NCBI RefSeq assembly: GCF_001522545.3
Contig: NC_031770.1
Span: forward strand, 12,286,620 to 12,350,619
Source: Parus major
Lineage: Eukaryota; Chordata; Aves; Passeriformes; Paridae
Length of the DNA: 64,000 nt
Reading direction: 5' to 3'
Part shown: positions 37,090 through 48,865 of the stretch, one piece after another
Numbering within the stretch: position 1 is the first letter of the stretch
Layout of the letters: each line of letters opens with the position of its first letter
The notes under the pieces: generated by a model
Seen by the model: only the letters and a program-made list of their open reading frames with translations
What the model was told of the DNA's origin: nothing
Database searches by the model: none
Made by a program: the position numbers and the translations under genes

Positions 37090-40000
37090 ATTAGAATAAT
37101 AATGAATTGAAATTAACCTTTTTAGCTTCATATTTGCAGATCATTAATATTGCACACATCACCAATTACCACTTCTCAGAGAAGGGGTTTGAACCTCCCA
37201 AGAAAGTCTAATTTGGTTTCTTGCACCTTATTTTCTACAGTTGGATAGTAGAAACATCTGACATGCCATGAAAATTTTTATTTTAATAGTCATTCCTTCC
37301 ACATGGCCAAAAGTCTCAATGCCCAGGAATTCTCTTAACTGATCACTTATATGCTCTGTAATTTGTTCATGGAGAACTCTTCATATTTTTCATATAGGCA
37401 GTGTCTTTGTATTGACATAGGCTTAAAACATAATTTATCTTAAATAGGTATAATTCCTAGATGTCATTTTTCCAATTGTATCATTGCAAGCACTTTCTAT
37501 GAATACTCAGCACTCAGGAGAGCCCAGACCCTGCCTGTCTATTTCCAGCACCCTCCTGGAGATTTTTAATCAGAGACTTGGATGTCCTATTGAAGGTAGG
37601 AAACATTTTGATCAAATAATTTCCCAAATCAAAAAACCCTACAGATTTATTGCTCTGATCCACATGCAATGTTATAGCAATATCTACTAAGTAGGATGTA
37701 TAACTCTGTACAGAACCAAAATTCAACTAATTTCAGAAAGTAAAAAGGAGTTAAGTGCAGGATTCACTTAATCTTGACATTTACTGGATTATACTTCCAA
37801 TAAGAAATTTTGAGTGTTTAATAAATATATTTTTGGGTTTCTTTGCTTACTAGTATTGCCCTTAGGCACTTAAATAGTCAACATCTTTAGTATTTTATAG
37901 ATACAGTTCCTACAAACAAACCTGAAAATCCATATATTGAGAACTTTTTTTCCCCTCTTGTCTCTGTTGATTCTAAAAGCTTTAAGGATGTGGTATATGT
38001 AATATTCAGTTAGATATAAATCAGTCTAACAGTAATTTCTGATAACACTGCTTTAGAAATTATTCTTAAAAAAAGAAAAAAGAAAATATGGACAAAAGGA
38101 TAGTAGAGAAGCTTCTTGTTTTGGAGGGATGATGGTAATGACTAATAAATGCTACCAGTAAGCTGGGAAATCTGTCCCACTAGAAGTCTGTGTATTACAC
38201 TTGGGATTTTCCAAATATTTCCTGAGCTTGAGTAATCTTAGAATGGATTTTCAGAACAAACAGGTCCCACCCCTGCAAGAGCTGGGGCAGTTGACATTTT
38301 TCATGAGGAATTAGAGCTGCTGCACTTTTATGAGTGTGGGATCTCATCAACATATCTCAACATAACAGGCAATTCTGGGCAATACAGGTGTACCAGTTCA
38401 TACATTTTCTGGAAACAAACTGCCTAATTTAATTTTACATATAGAAAATCTTTTTGTGAGATGCATTTTATTTAGCAACTCTTCTAGGCTGAGTGTTGCT
38501 GTAGGGCTTTCAGTTTTATGTCAAGAAAAAGTTGAATTAAAATATTTGAGCTAGTGCCCTATATCTTTATAACTGCTTCTTTCATTCCCTACCCCACCTC
38601 AGCTCTCTCCCAATGCTAGAACCAGAAATTCTATGATAAAGTCCCTAAACATTATATTTTATTAAATGTCATACAGAAAGAAAAGTTTAAAAACCTGTGG
38701 ATTTCATAATTTTCTTTGTTTTTCAAATATTAACAGGTGGCAAAACAGAATTTTTTTCCTATCATGAGACTAATTCTTTTAATCCATGTAGTGTCTTGAC
38801 TGTCATTTTCTCCTTGACAGAACCAAAGGCAATAAGATAGTAATATCTAACAAAAAAGTGTTTTAAGTTTAAGCCTTTATTCAGTATCCACTACTTGTTG
38901 GAAGCAAGTTTTGATTTTCTTAAACGTTTATGAGAATATTTAACCTTAGGTAGCTGCTGAGAAAGTAGGAAAGTAAAACAGGATCTTAGATATGCAATGA
39001 ACAGCACTTCAGCAACAAAATCCCAGTGCCCAGAAAGGAGTGTGGATCCTGGGAAGCCACCTGGGTGAGGTCTGTGGGGTTGGAGGGACCTCACAGTGCC
39101 ATGAGGAAAAAGAATAAGCTGGAAAATAAATAATACAAAGACCTTGGTGGTGCAAAAGTGAGCTAGAGAAGGCACACTTCTGAGGAAAATAAAACCAACA
39201 TTGGTGTTACATTTGAGAATATAACCCAGTCAGGAAATATGAATATTTCACAGCCATTTTGCTCTCCACACTAATTTTCCTTCAGCTGTACTATTTTTGG
39301 TGCTGTTACAGCCATCTAAATAGGATGCTTCTAATTTTCACTTTAATGTGGATATTTTTTATTTGGAATTACTGGCTCTTATTTTTCCTCTCTTTGCCTG
39401 TGTGCATTTGGAGGTGAAATATCTAGCTTGGTGTGAGGCTGCTCTTGTATCACAGCTGGGAGTCAGGAGCTGGATTCATTTTCCTGAGCAATACACAACA
39501 GTTATGTTTTGCTCCTTGGAGGGATATCACAGGCTGTGGAGAAACTGAAACGTAACCACAGGCATAAAGAAGGAAAAAAGGGAGAGAGGCAGCTGTAAAT
39601 GCAGTGCTGTTGAATGACACGAGAGTATTCTGGGAACAAGGTGGTTTTAATGTATTAGTAAGGCTGATAAAGACTCAGAAGTTGGTCATTTCAAGATCTT
39701 CAAATTCAAAGTGCCTTAGGCAAATTTACTTTAATTTGCTCTGGTGTATATCCATGCCTGTACACAGAGCAGTAATAAAACCAGAGTAACTCTTGTTTCA
39801 GTGTGTCATTTAATATGGTTCCTGGCTGTCAGGGGAATTCAGAGTAAAATCTTTTTCTGGCTTCCAGAACAAAGGCAGCGCCGTTCTGTGCCATCAGCAG
39901 AACCCCAGCCCCCTTAAGGCCATCATTCAGGGTTCAGAGGAAAACCAGAAAATACCCTTTTTTCCCTTGTAGGTAATAATTAGTGCACCTTGTTTTTTCA

Positions 40001-40315
40001 GCTGGTTCCAGCTTGGGGGAATGAAGGCTCTTGCACTTCCTTGGCTCTTGGTGCTCCAAATTTGCCACTCCTGAAAAAAGAAGCATCCATCCCCTCTCTC
40101 TTGGAAATCCTGGCTAAATAATGCCTGTATTTTTTCTGCATCCAACTTTCCAGACAACTCAGTGTAATATCATACTTTAGAAGTAACTTTTTTTAAAAAT
40201 TTATTGGAATCATTGTATCTCCATTGGATTTCTGGTACTGGAGTTAATACTGGAGAGGATAAACTTGCTTTATGGCTACTGTTTTTTTTTTCTCATGGTT
40301 TTTAGCTGCTGTGTG
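37090..40315. other. Noncoding DNA, nothing recognised
   Basis: Strongly AT-rich unique sequence without a recognised transposon. Short frames only. A GC-richer stretch of about 80 bp at 39865-39935 has two CpGs in 'cagcgccgttc' but no exon signal. Confidence 0.45.
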
Positions 40316-40336
40316 TTATATATATATATATATATT
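40316..40336. repeat. (TA)n microsatellite
   Basis: About nine to ten uninterrupted TA dinucleotides, flanked by 'gtgtgt' on the left and 'tgtttc' on the right. Confidence 0.9.
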
Positions 40337-40529
40337 GTTTCATTTTTCACTAAGAACATACCTGTGGTTTTTTTGCATCCTACAGAGTGGGTGCAGTGAA
40401 AAGCTGAAAATTGTTTCTCTTTAGAGGTCTGGATCTATAAGCCCTCTGAATCCAGCACAAAGCTTCAGCTGGCTTTGTACTTTTCCCACACTTGTTCAGA
40501 GGTAATTTTTTCTCTCTCTTGCCCTCTCT

Positions 40530-40561
40530 ACTACTACTATTATTATTATTATTATTATTAT

Positions 40562-40610
<49 letters not shown>

Positions 40611-40612
40611 TT
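40530..40612. repeat. (ATT)n/(AAT)n microsatellite with internal palindrome
   Basis: A trinucleotide repeat about 80 bp long: ACT units, then ATT units, a switch to AAT for three to four units, then back to ATT for about twelve units. The ATT-to-AAT switch is self-complementary and could form a hairpin. The minus-strand open frame made of repeated Ile is a translation of this repeat, not a gene. Confidence 0.95.
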
Positions 40613-41065
40613 GCTGTTATTTTCTGGGATTTTGTACCACAGTATGATTCCATGGCAGTGTTGAGCTTCTGACAGCTCTAGAGAGAGTGTGGTGCTCTGA
40701 GTAGGCCATTTAGGCTTGCTGAGTGTGAGCAAAGTGCCTCCAGGATCCCCAGTATTCTCTCAAAATAAAAGGCATAAGGAAGTTTTTTGGGCTGGGATTT
40801 TAATTAAATAATAGAAAAAAAGAAGATATATTATGCAATAGCATAGCTTTTGAGTAATTTGTACTCAAATTAATGAGAAAACTAAGATGTGAATATTTGC
40901 TATGGGTGGAGAGATAGCATGGAGCAGGGCAGCAAAGAGGGAGTGATTTCCTGAAAATAGTTGGAAAATGCAGTCTTCTTTACATAAATTTAAAAAATAA
41001 AGATGAAAACAAATGTATGGAAGTGAGAGATTGGAGGAAAGACAGCCCAGTCCTGTCACTGAGTT

Positions 41066-41460
41066 GGTGTCCTGGTTTGGGGAGTCTGTGAAACTGCTGA
41101 GCTGTCAGAAGTCTGTCCTGCACCAGTTTTTATTCCCACTGAACTGATAGTATCTAAAATATGAGAAACATAATACAAAACAAAACCCCAAGCAAATTCC
41201 AAAACCCCCAGAAAGCTTTTGACAAAGCACAGTAAAAAAGGGCATTCAGCACTTTCAAGCCCTTTCTCCTGGTCAAACAACAACAATGCAAATGCAACAG
41301 CTGAATGAGTGTTAACTGATGGAAATGATTTGTCACGTCCTTCTCTAGTCACCCACAGGGGTAGTAACAACTTGGTTGTCAGAGTGGGTGAACACTCCAT
41401 GTTCTCCATGCTTCTATGCCCATAAGGGAATAGAAATAACACTACAAATCAAGATGTTGT
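41066..41460 (+). mobile_element. Possible LTR-derived sequence
   Basis: It begins TGTCCTGGTTTGGGG, a start common to passerine ERV LTRs, and carries an A-rich stretch ('aatacaaaacaaaacccca') as such LTRs often do. The end and any target-site duplication could not be placed, and no second copy is in the window. The open frame on the minus strand (41056-41442) has no recognisable domain. Weak call. Confidence 0.25.
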
Positions 41461-42068
41461 ATTCTATATATGGAGCACATTTTGAGTAATACATTTATTT
41501 TGGCGAGGCTCCCACTGTTTTTAGCTCTGGATAAAAAATGGGTGCTGGTTCAATGTCCCTTCTGGCAGATTGCATGTGAGCCATACAGTCAAGGATGGAC
41601 CTGTTGCAGATCATTGATTAAAAGGCTGACTTTTCATGTTGTTAAATGTATGATCTGATTAAAGGTCTAAGTTCAGAAAATAGTGTGGTTTTTTTTTTTC
41701 CTTAATGAAGCAAGTAATTTTAATATAAACTGGGTACAGTAGCATTATAAAAAAATTTAAGATTATCAGAATTCAGAGTTATTTCAGAATATATTGAGTT
41801 TAACTTCTTTTAAAGACCAAAGTTTTATTGTGGAATAGATTCAGTAAGCCTAAATCTGTATTCTGAGTTAACAACCCAGAGACTGTTGCATATCTGAACT
41901 GCAAAGGTTCTTAAACTCTTCAGCAAATTTAGCATGGGCTCTATCCTACAGCTTTATAACCATAAAATATTTTAAATAAACTCCATGAAAATATTTGTAG
42001 GGTTTCTCCTGCTAATCAGTGTGGCTGCTGTCACACTGCAGCTGATAAAGTAAGGGCAATTTAATGGT

Positions 42069-42090
42069 AATATATATATATGTATGTATG

Positions 42091-42125
<35 letters not shown>

Positions 42126-42143
42126 GTGTATATATATATATAT
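42069..42143. repeat. Compound (AT)n/(GTAT)n microsatellite
   Basis: About 75 bp of TA dinucleotides broken at intervals by GTAT or GTGT units. It explains the Tyr-Ile-Val-rich start of the open frame beginning at 42084. It directly abuts the CR1 fragment at 42150. Confidence 0.95.
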
Positions 42144-42149
42144 GCACAT

Positions 42150-42335
42150 GGGAGTCAGAGGTCAAAAGGGGACCTCAGGAAGTTTCTAATCCAACCTTCA
42201 TCTGAAATAAAGGCCAGTAAGTTTGGAATAAGTTGCAATTTGGTCTTGAAAGCATCCAAGAATAGGGTGCACAACATCTCTGGGCAACCTCTGCCACTTC
42301 TGGAGTTTTTTCTCAGAATGGAAAAGCTTAAGTGC
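42150..42335 (-). mobile_element. CR1 LINE fragment
   Basis: Plus-strand reading gives the antisense CR1 order: 'ggggacctcaggaagtttct', 'aatccaacc', 'ttggtcttgaaagcatccaa' and 'acaacatctctgggcaacct', then 'ctgccacttctgg'. This is the region next to the CR1 3' end. The 3' end itself would lie at the left, where the microsatellite begins. Non-coding. Confidence 0.8.
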
Positions 42336-45300
42336 ATTTTCAGTTTTGCTAAGTTAGGTACAGACTTTTATCTAATTCGATTGGCACAGAACTCTGGGCT
42401 ATTTACAATGTACACCCTGACTTTGTCAAGTGCTTTATCAGGCACTGGGACTGCACAGAGTCCTTCAGAAAACTGAAAGCAAATCTCTTGCTGAATGCCA
42501 TTAGCTCCTCTTGATTTGTCTTAGTAGCTGAAGATGCTCTTTTTTTCCACATTCCACTGAATTATTTAAGTGATTTTTTAAAAAAATTCTGTGTCCTTAT
42601 AAATCAGAAAGGTCTGCTCAGCAAGAGAAATCTTTCCTTTTAGTCTCAGATTTGATCAATGCCATGTTCCTTGGGGTACTGTTTTGTTTGACATTTCACA
42701 CTGTCATGCTGCATATCAAACAAAAAAACTGCATCTACTACTTAAAAAGTTGACTGTTGTGGGTTTTTATACCCTTTGATGTTTACTCATACATTTTTAT
42801 TATGTATCACATATCTTTCTTGAACTGTAACTTCATTCTAATGGTCTGAGACTTAAAGTAGAGGTCCTGGGATGTTCCTATGAATAAATCAGATGATCTG
42901 TGCTCTATGTAGTATCTTCTTAGTGAGGTACATTAACCTGAATCACACTAGAAAACACAGGATGGTCTGTGTTTTGACACTGAGAGCTTCCAGCACAGTG
43001 CAGGCACTGGAGTGGAAGCCTCTCAGTCTCAACCATGCTCTTTGTGTTTGTAAAAGACAGATTTGACCTCTCCTCCCTAGCACTTAATCCAATATTCATG
43101 TCAATTTAAGATGCCCATTGGCAAAAATCTTCATGAAGCAGTGGTTATGTGATTTGTGTAAAGTTTTGATCTGCTTATTTTTTTCTAAAAACTGTGTTGA
43201 TTCATTTCATATGAAAACTGAATAAATTGATGGCTGGAGTAAGTAGATACAACTGGCTGGATCTGGAATCATGCCTAAACAGGCACATACACAACTCAGG
43301 AAATGGATCTTTCTTTGTGTGTTCTTATGGATGGATGGATGAATAAAGTGCAACTTTAATTTCAATTTTGATGCTAAATTTGTAATGTAACAGTGAATTT
43401 ATCTGTGCAATCAAGCATGTCTTGAGTGAGTGGTCTATAAGTAGCTGTGTTTTCAACTGTGGGGATTTTAATTTTTTTTTCTCATATAATTCTTGATTTC
43501 TAACTCTAACTGCAACTGCTACTCTTGGCAAGCCTACTCAAAAAAAATCAGTTCAGCAGAAACTCAAGCTCACTCTTTTGCCAATATCTTTCATAAAATC
43601 TCCAAAGGTTTTAAGTATTCTTATGGTCAGTTCCTGTGTGCTTCCCTTCTTTGTTTGCACACATATACTTTAATTGCATCCTTATTCAAAACAGGCAGCC
43701 TCACCCTTCAATCTGTACTCATCTGTACAATCTGTACTCATGAGATGGAAGAGATACTGAAGTGGAACATGGAGCTTGAAAACCCCACAATCTTTGCCCA
43801 AGGAAGGGATCCTTAGGGGAAGGGGAATATTCCTCTTTGTGAAGCCAAGAATTGCAGGCCATTATGAGGGAAGATGAGAAAAATGAAGCTTCTCATTGTT
43901 TCCTATAATTTTTCAGTATTTCACAGTTTCTCTCTTGTGCAAACAAAAAGAATCTCTGGGGTTTAGTTAGATCACACATGGGTAGTTTTTATATCCAGGT
44001 ACAGAAATACACACATTAAGGGGGGTGTTTAATATTAAAAGGTCACATATCTGGAAATAGTCTGGTCTAAATATATATGTATAAAAACTGATTCATTGCT
44101 GCATAATTCTAGTTTTGAAGTCAGTTGATTTCAATGTATTTTGGGACTGAAGTAATACAAGAGTGAATCAGTTCCATAATTATTTTGGGAAAGAATGATA
44201 TGCTGGTAGTTCTGGGGAATTTTTTTCTGAACAAATCATTACTGCTTAAGGAGGGAAACCATACCTTCCTTCGTATGTCTAAATTAATTTCATCTTGCAT
44301 ATGGAAATATGTTTCTTTTTAGGTTTGATTAGGGAAAGTTTTTTTTTTCCCTTTTTTAAATGGCAGATGTCTCAGATGAGTAAGAGAATGTTATGAGCAA
44401 GAGTCCTAAAAAAATCAGATTATTGTAAGAAAGAGGAACTGAAAGTGTGAAAAAAAACCCAGTTATTCACATCTCTAAATTTAACTTATTAAAAAAATAA
44501 GATTTTTTTACCACCTTTGACAACTGAAGCTGTAAATAAAAAAGAAATAATCAAGTTCTTAGCATTTTCTTAGTAACAAAGAAGAGAGGGTAACATTTTG
44601 GGTGTAAGGTAATCAAACATAATACTGGCTGATAGTGAGGGAGAAATTTAAGTAGCTATCTTAATTGCTATGGAAACCCTGGCCTTAAGGCAGCTTGCAG
44701 GGTATTTGTTGAGGTTGTAGGTTCAAAATTTTTTTTTTTTTTGTCAGTCTTCATTAAGGTGTAAAAATTGCAGTAATAGATGTGTTATATGCAGTTCTTT
44801 AATTAGCTGAGAAATACATGTTGATAAGTATGTGGTAACATAGCTGTCAAAAAATCTTAGAGGTCTGAAATATTATTTAGGGTTTTTGTTTAAATTATCT
44901 GGGATGGATAGACAAGTATTAACAAAAACTTAAGAAAAAAAAAAGGCTGCAAATATATTCATGTTTCAAAGAGAAATATTGGAACACTAATGGGGTCTTG
45001 TCAGCTAAATATTATTGCTGAGTATCCACACAGAAATGTAAAATCTTCTGTTTTATTGATTCAAACCTTGTGAAACTGTGTGAAAAGACAGATGTTTCAG
45101 GAAAAAATGAGGAAGAATCCATGATTAATTGCTGCTAGAATATATTTGTGGTTAATGTAAATCTACCAAGTACCAAAGTACAACAATCTGTTTGCCACAG
45201 AGTTTCAAAGGTGCATCTCTGCTTACAAGAAGCACTCAATTGTGGTCAGCTTAAAATTCATGTCAGACATGTGGCTGCCCAGACTTTAGCAGGTCTGGAA

Positions 45301-48300
45301 AGAAGTTCTGCCAGTATTGTTTTATTCACAGAGAGAAAGAGCATCCTGCTGGAGCTTCAGTCTGAAAAGGCAGAAGAAATTATGGAATCATGTTCTTAGC
45401 ATACAGAGAACACTGGTAGGAGTGTGGCACCAAGGAAAGTGGCAGAAGACTATAGAGAAATTATTTTCCTCTTGCAAATGGAGGGACATAATAAAATAGA
45501 AAATGTGGAAATAAAAGGAGAAGACAGTTTCAGATGAAGAAATCTGAGAGTAGAAGGGTTTCTGGGGACCTCTTTTGTGTAGAGATGTCCTGAGAACTAT
45601 TGATGATGGACAAAAACAATCACTCTGAACCTTGATTGGATGTGAAGAGTCAGATGAACTTCTCCCACATGATGCTGTCAGCCTTTATGTAAGGGTTTTT
45701 TACACAGTAACAAAATAGATTCTTAAAGCCTGACCTTGTTAGTCTCTGCCTGTGCAAATATTCATTCATTCTTCCAGCCTGCAGAATCATGAGATTGTTT
45801 GATTTAGTAGCTGCAAAAACAATACTTGTAATATTAAGAACCTAGAGTGAAGCAATAAGTAGTGGTATTATCTCACAGCCCACTTCTGTGGCAATGTATT
45901 CTTTTCATGTTTTGTTAGATGCAGTTGCTTCTTATCTTCCTAACTTCAAGTTTTCTAGCTGACAAATTTCCTTCAGTCGTTTATTCTGGAATTTTGTGTT
46001 TTCTGTTTATTGTTGATGGGTCACAGTTCATTGATGGTTGTAGATGACTGTGATGTATTAACACATGGCAATTAACTTTTCCATTTTCCTTCTTCTAAAA
46101 CATAAACTTATAATTGTATGTGCATATGTAAAACATTACAAATAAAACTTGTAAAGCCAGGTGGGCTGGCTATCCAAAAATCATTAACCACTGCTAATAA
46201 TTGGACATGATGACTTTGAAAGACTCTACATTCTACTTTGGGATTTTATTACTTATATATGCCATTTCATCATCTCTTTACAACTGGGAAAACCACAAAA
46301 TAGTCTTGATTGAAAGGTTTAGGGTGAGATGAAGATGTAATTAATGGATACAGGTATTGGTAATGACACTGTGGCTGGTGTAGCTCATTTAAGCCTTAAT
46401 TCTTGCTAGTACTTAAATAATGAGCCTAATACTGAGAATGCACTTCAGCATTTCCCTTCTGGGTGTTTGAGTCTTGGCTTGCTTTTATGAAAATTAATGA
46501 TCTGTTCTACTTTAACACCCTGAATGGGAAATTGCAGCATGGCCTGTTTGTACTGCTCTATTGTGAGAGCATTGGAGCTGGATCATAAAGAGCTTGTAGT
46601 TAAACCATCATTTGTGGGGAAAGATCCAGTGGTAAAATATGGAAATGGCCCTAATCCAATAAAAAAGATTCATGTGTTTTCTCCATACGTTGTCCTTGGC
46701 TTAAAAGTATTATGATCTGCTGTAAAAACTGCCATTTCACATGAGCTTTGGGCAGAAAAGAGAATTAGGAAGCAGAGGGAAGGACATGGAATAATCACAT
46801 GAAGTTGTTAGGATATGAAGAGTTTAAAGGGGTGATTTGCAGGATCCTGTGCAGAGCCTGCTCAGCTGGAGAGGTGGTGGGGGAGGATGGAGGAGATGGA
46901 TGCACTCCTGTGCAGCTCTGTGATGGGAAAGAGACCTTGGTGCCATTCTCCTGTCCACACCTCAGGCAGGACAAAGCTGAGGAGGTGTGAGAAAAGAAGG
47001 CACTGAAACTGGTGTTAGAGATACACCTGCTGCTGTGCAAGGAGGCACTGAGAAGGATGGTTTAACACACCTGTTTTAATGGTGGGAAGGGGTAGGACTG
47101 AGATTTTTAAACTCTATGGGTTGGTGAATATAGTGTTTGTAGAAGAGAGTGCTCATATACCCCTGAGCACTGGATGGAAGCCTAGCTAGGATGGATACCT
47201 GTAAAAATCTGTCCATGGTAGAACAGAACTGTGCCTGGGATAATTTATTTCACTACTTAGACAGGTTTTCCCTCCTAGAGTGATGGTCTTCACCTATTTA
47301 TGTGGCCTTTAATCTCTTTTTCCTGTGTGTCAGTGAAAGGCTAATCTGTGCAACTTCTTTACCAGGAGACTGTAGGAAAATTATAGGAAAGTGGTTTTGT
47401 TATGGAAACCAATTTTGAGGTTGCTCTAACATTTATTTGCCTTACTTGACTACGAACTTGGTCAGAAGTGCAAAAGAAGAGAGTTGCAGGTGGAAGGTTG
47501 AATAAATCATTGATTTTCAACAAAATAAGAAGAAATTTGCAAAGAATATATTTTCTTTCCCCTCAGTAGCTGCAGCCTCTTGCTCCCTGGATATTGCCCT
47601 CATGAAATAGGGTTAACTTTCTTCCAGCCTTTTAGACAAATCTTCTACCCCTTTTCCATGGCAGCCAAGGTGTGCTCCAGGGACTACCAATTGCCCTAAT
47701 TTCCACATTTTCATGATTCTCTATATTTGAAGGGAATATAAATGAATATGAGGTGAGATAAAATCAAGATGAAGAGAGAAGACTGCAAAAGCAATGGGAC
47801 ATTTTATGGCTAGTAAGAAGATGATCAAGTTTAAATACCCTTGTGCCAGCACTCAGTTAAATGAAAATAAAGTGAGCAGTGATGGCAGGTTTGAATTTTG
47901 GGTAGCTGGTGAAATTTCACTTTTCCTAATCCAAGATTTACTAATGCCAAGACAGTGCTATCCTAGGGTTCCTTGTGGACTTACAGTCTCATACCCTTAC
48001 CCTATAAATAATTTATTTACACTATTTAAACATACATTTTAAGTTTGGGCTTTAGAAATCTAAATTATGGATACACTCTTTTGAGGAGAAAAACAAATTA
48101 CAAGATTTATATATGATAAAAAAGCTAGGAACTGAAGACCTCCCTCAGCACTGTTTTGTCTCTGTGGTCCCAACCACCTAAATTCAAGGCTTTACACTTT
48201 CTGTCTCATCTGGCCTCACAGGCACTGTTATTACTTCACAAATTCAGATTGCCCTTAAATCACCCAGCATCCTTCTGTTAACTCTTGTCTGCCTGAATTG

Positions 48301-48688
48301 GTTTACACTTTCCAGAACCCCTGACAGATAAGGTCCCTACCTAGGTCAGAGCCTCAAGACACAAATTGTTTCTGGGGTCTGTGAAAATACCTCTGTAGCA
48401 CCACAAGTTGTCACAGATAGCAGAAGGATTGAGAGGCAAAAGTCTTGTTACTGCAGGAAATTAATTAATAAAGAAAACCTTTGAGCACTCATATTATTTA
48501 ACAGCAGCATTAGGTCAGTCTGATGTATACAGAAAACTCTCCTAAAAGATACACAGTATTAAAAAAAATTCTAATATATTCTCATACCCAGATTTATCTT
48601 TCTTGAATCTCAGGCCGTATTCTATGCTCTCCTAAGGATTTCACAGCTCCTGCTTCTATTAAAAAATGCTTTTGAAATAAATAAATAC
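42336..48688. other. Noncoding DNA, nothing recognised
   Basis: AT-rich sequence with several poly-T and poly-A runs (for example 44339-44348 and 44729-44741) and short (ATGG)n at 43327-43341. The frame 45148-45399 is open for 83 codons with a Leu/Glu-rich end, but its sequence is not recognised and has no splice or promoter context. No CR1 core was seen. Confidence 0.4.
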
Positions 48689-48865
48689 CTGTTGTCTGGC
48701 TGGGGATCAGAGGCAGCAGCACCTGGGATAAGAGGCAGGTTCCCCTGCTCTGAGATGCCATTCCTGCTTTTATTCCACAGCAGCCCTCGTGCTCCCTGGC
48801 TGCTACCAGGTTTGTTTTCAGGCTGCTTCTGCTCCTGTATCATGTTGCAGAATTGATACTCAGCA
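48689..48865 (-). other. Candidate 177-bp phase 2-2 exon, unproven
   Basis: On the minus strand an acceptor 'caaaccacttacag' precedes 48865, and a donor AACAG|GTATTTAT follows 48689. The 177 bp between are open in one frame, entered and left in the same phase. A second acceptor-like site ('tttgcttttatttttgcag') lies about 40 bp further upstream in the same open frame. The peptide is polar, with one Cys, several Gln/Pro/Gly and a NKS glycosylation-type site; I do not recognise it. Reading through from the upstream Met gives a signal-peptide-like start, but that stretch is also the pyrimidine tract, so it is probably coincidence. Confidence 0.15.

Noticed and set aside
40496..40732. Open frame with a long Ile run on the minus strand
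   Set aside because: It is a translation of the ATT/AAT microsatellite.
41056..41442. 128-codon minus-strand open frame with hydrophobic stretches
   Set aside because: It overlaps a possible LTR-derived sequence, has no family match and lacks splice sites.
42084..42476. 130-codon open frame with Tyr-Ile repeats
   Set aside because: It is a translation of the AT/GT microsatellite running into an antisense CR1 fragment.
45148..45399. 83-codon frame with a Leu/Glu-rich end
   Set aside because: Considered as a decayed retrogene or viral remnant, but nothing in it is recognisable and no poly-A or flanking repeat supports that.
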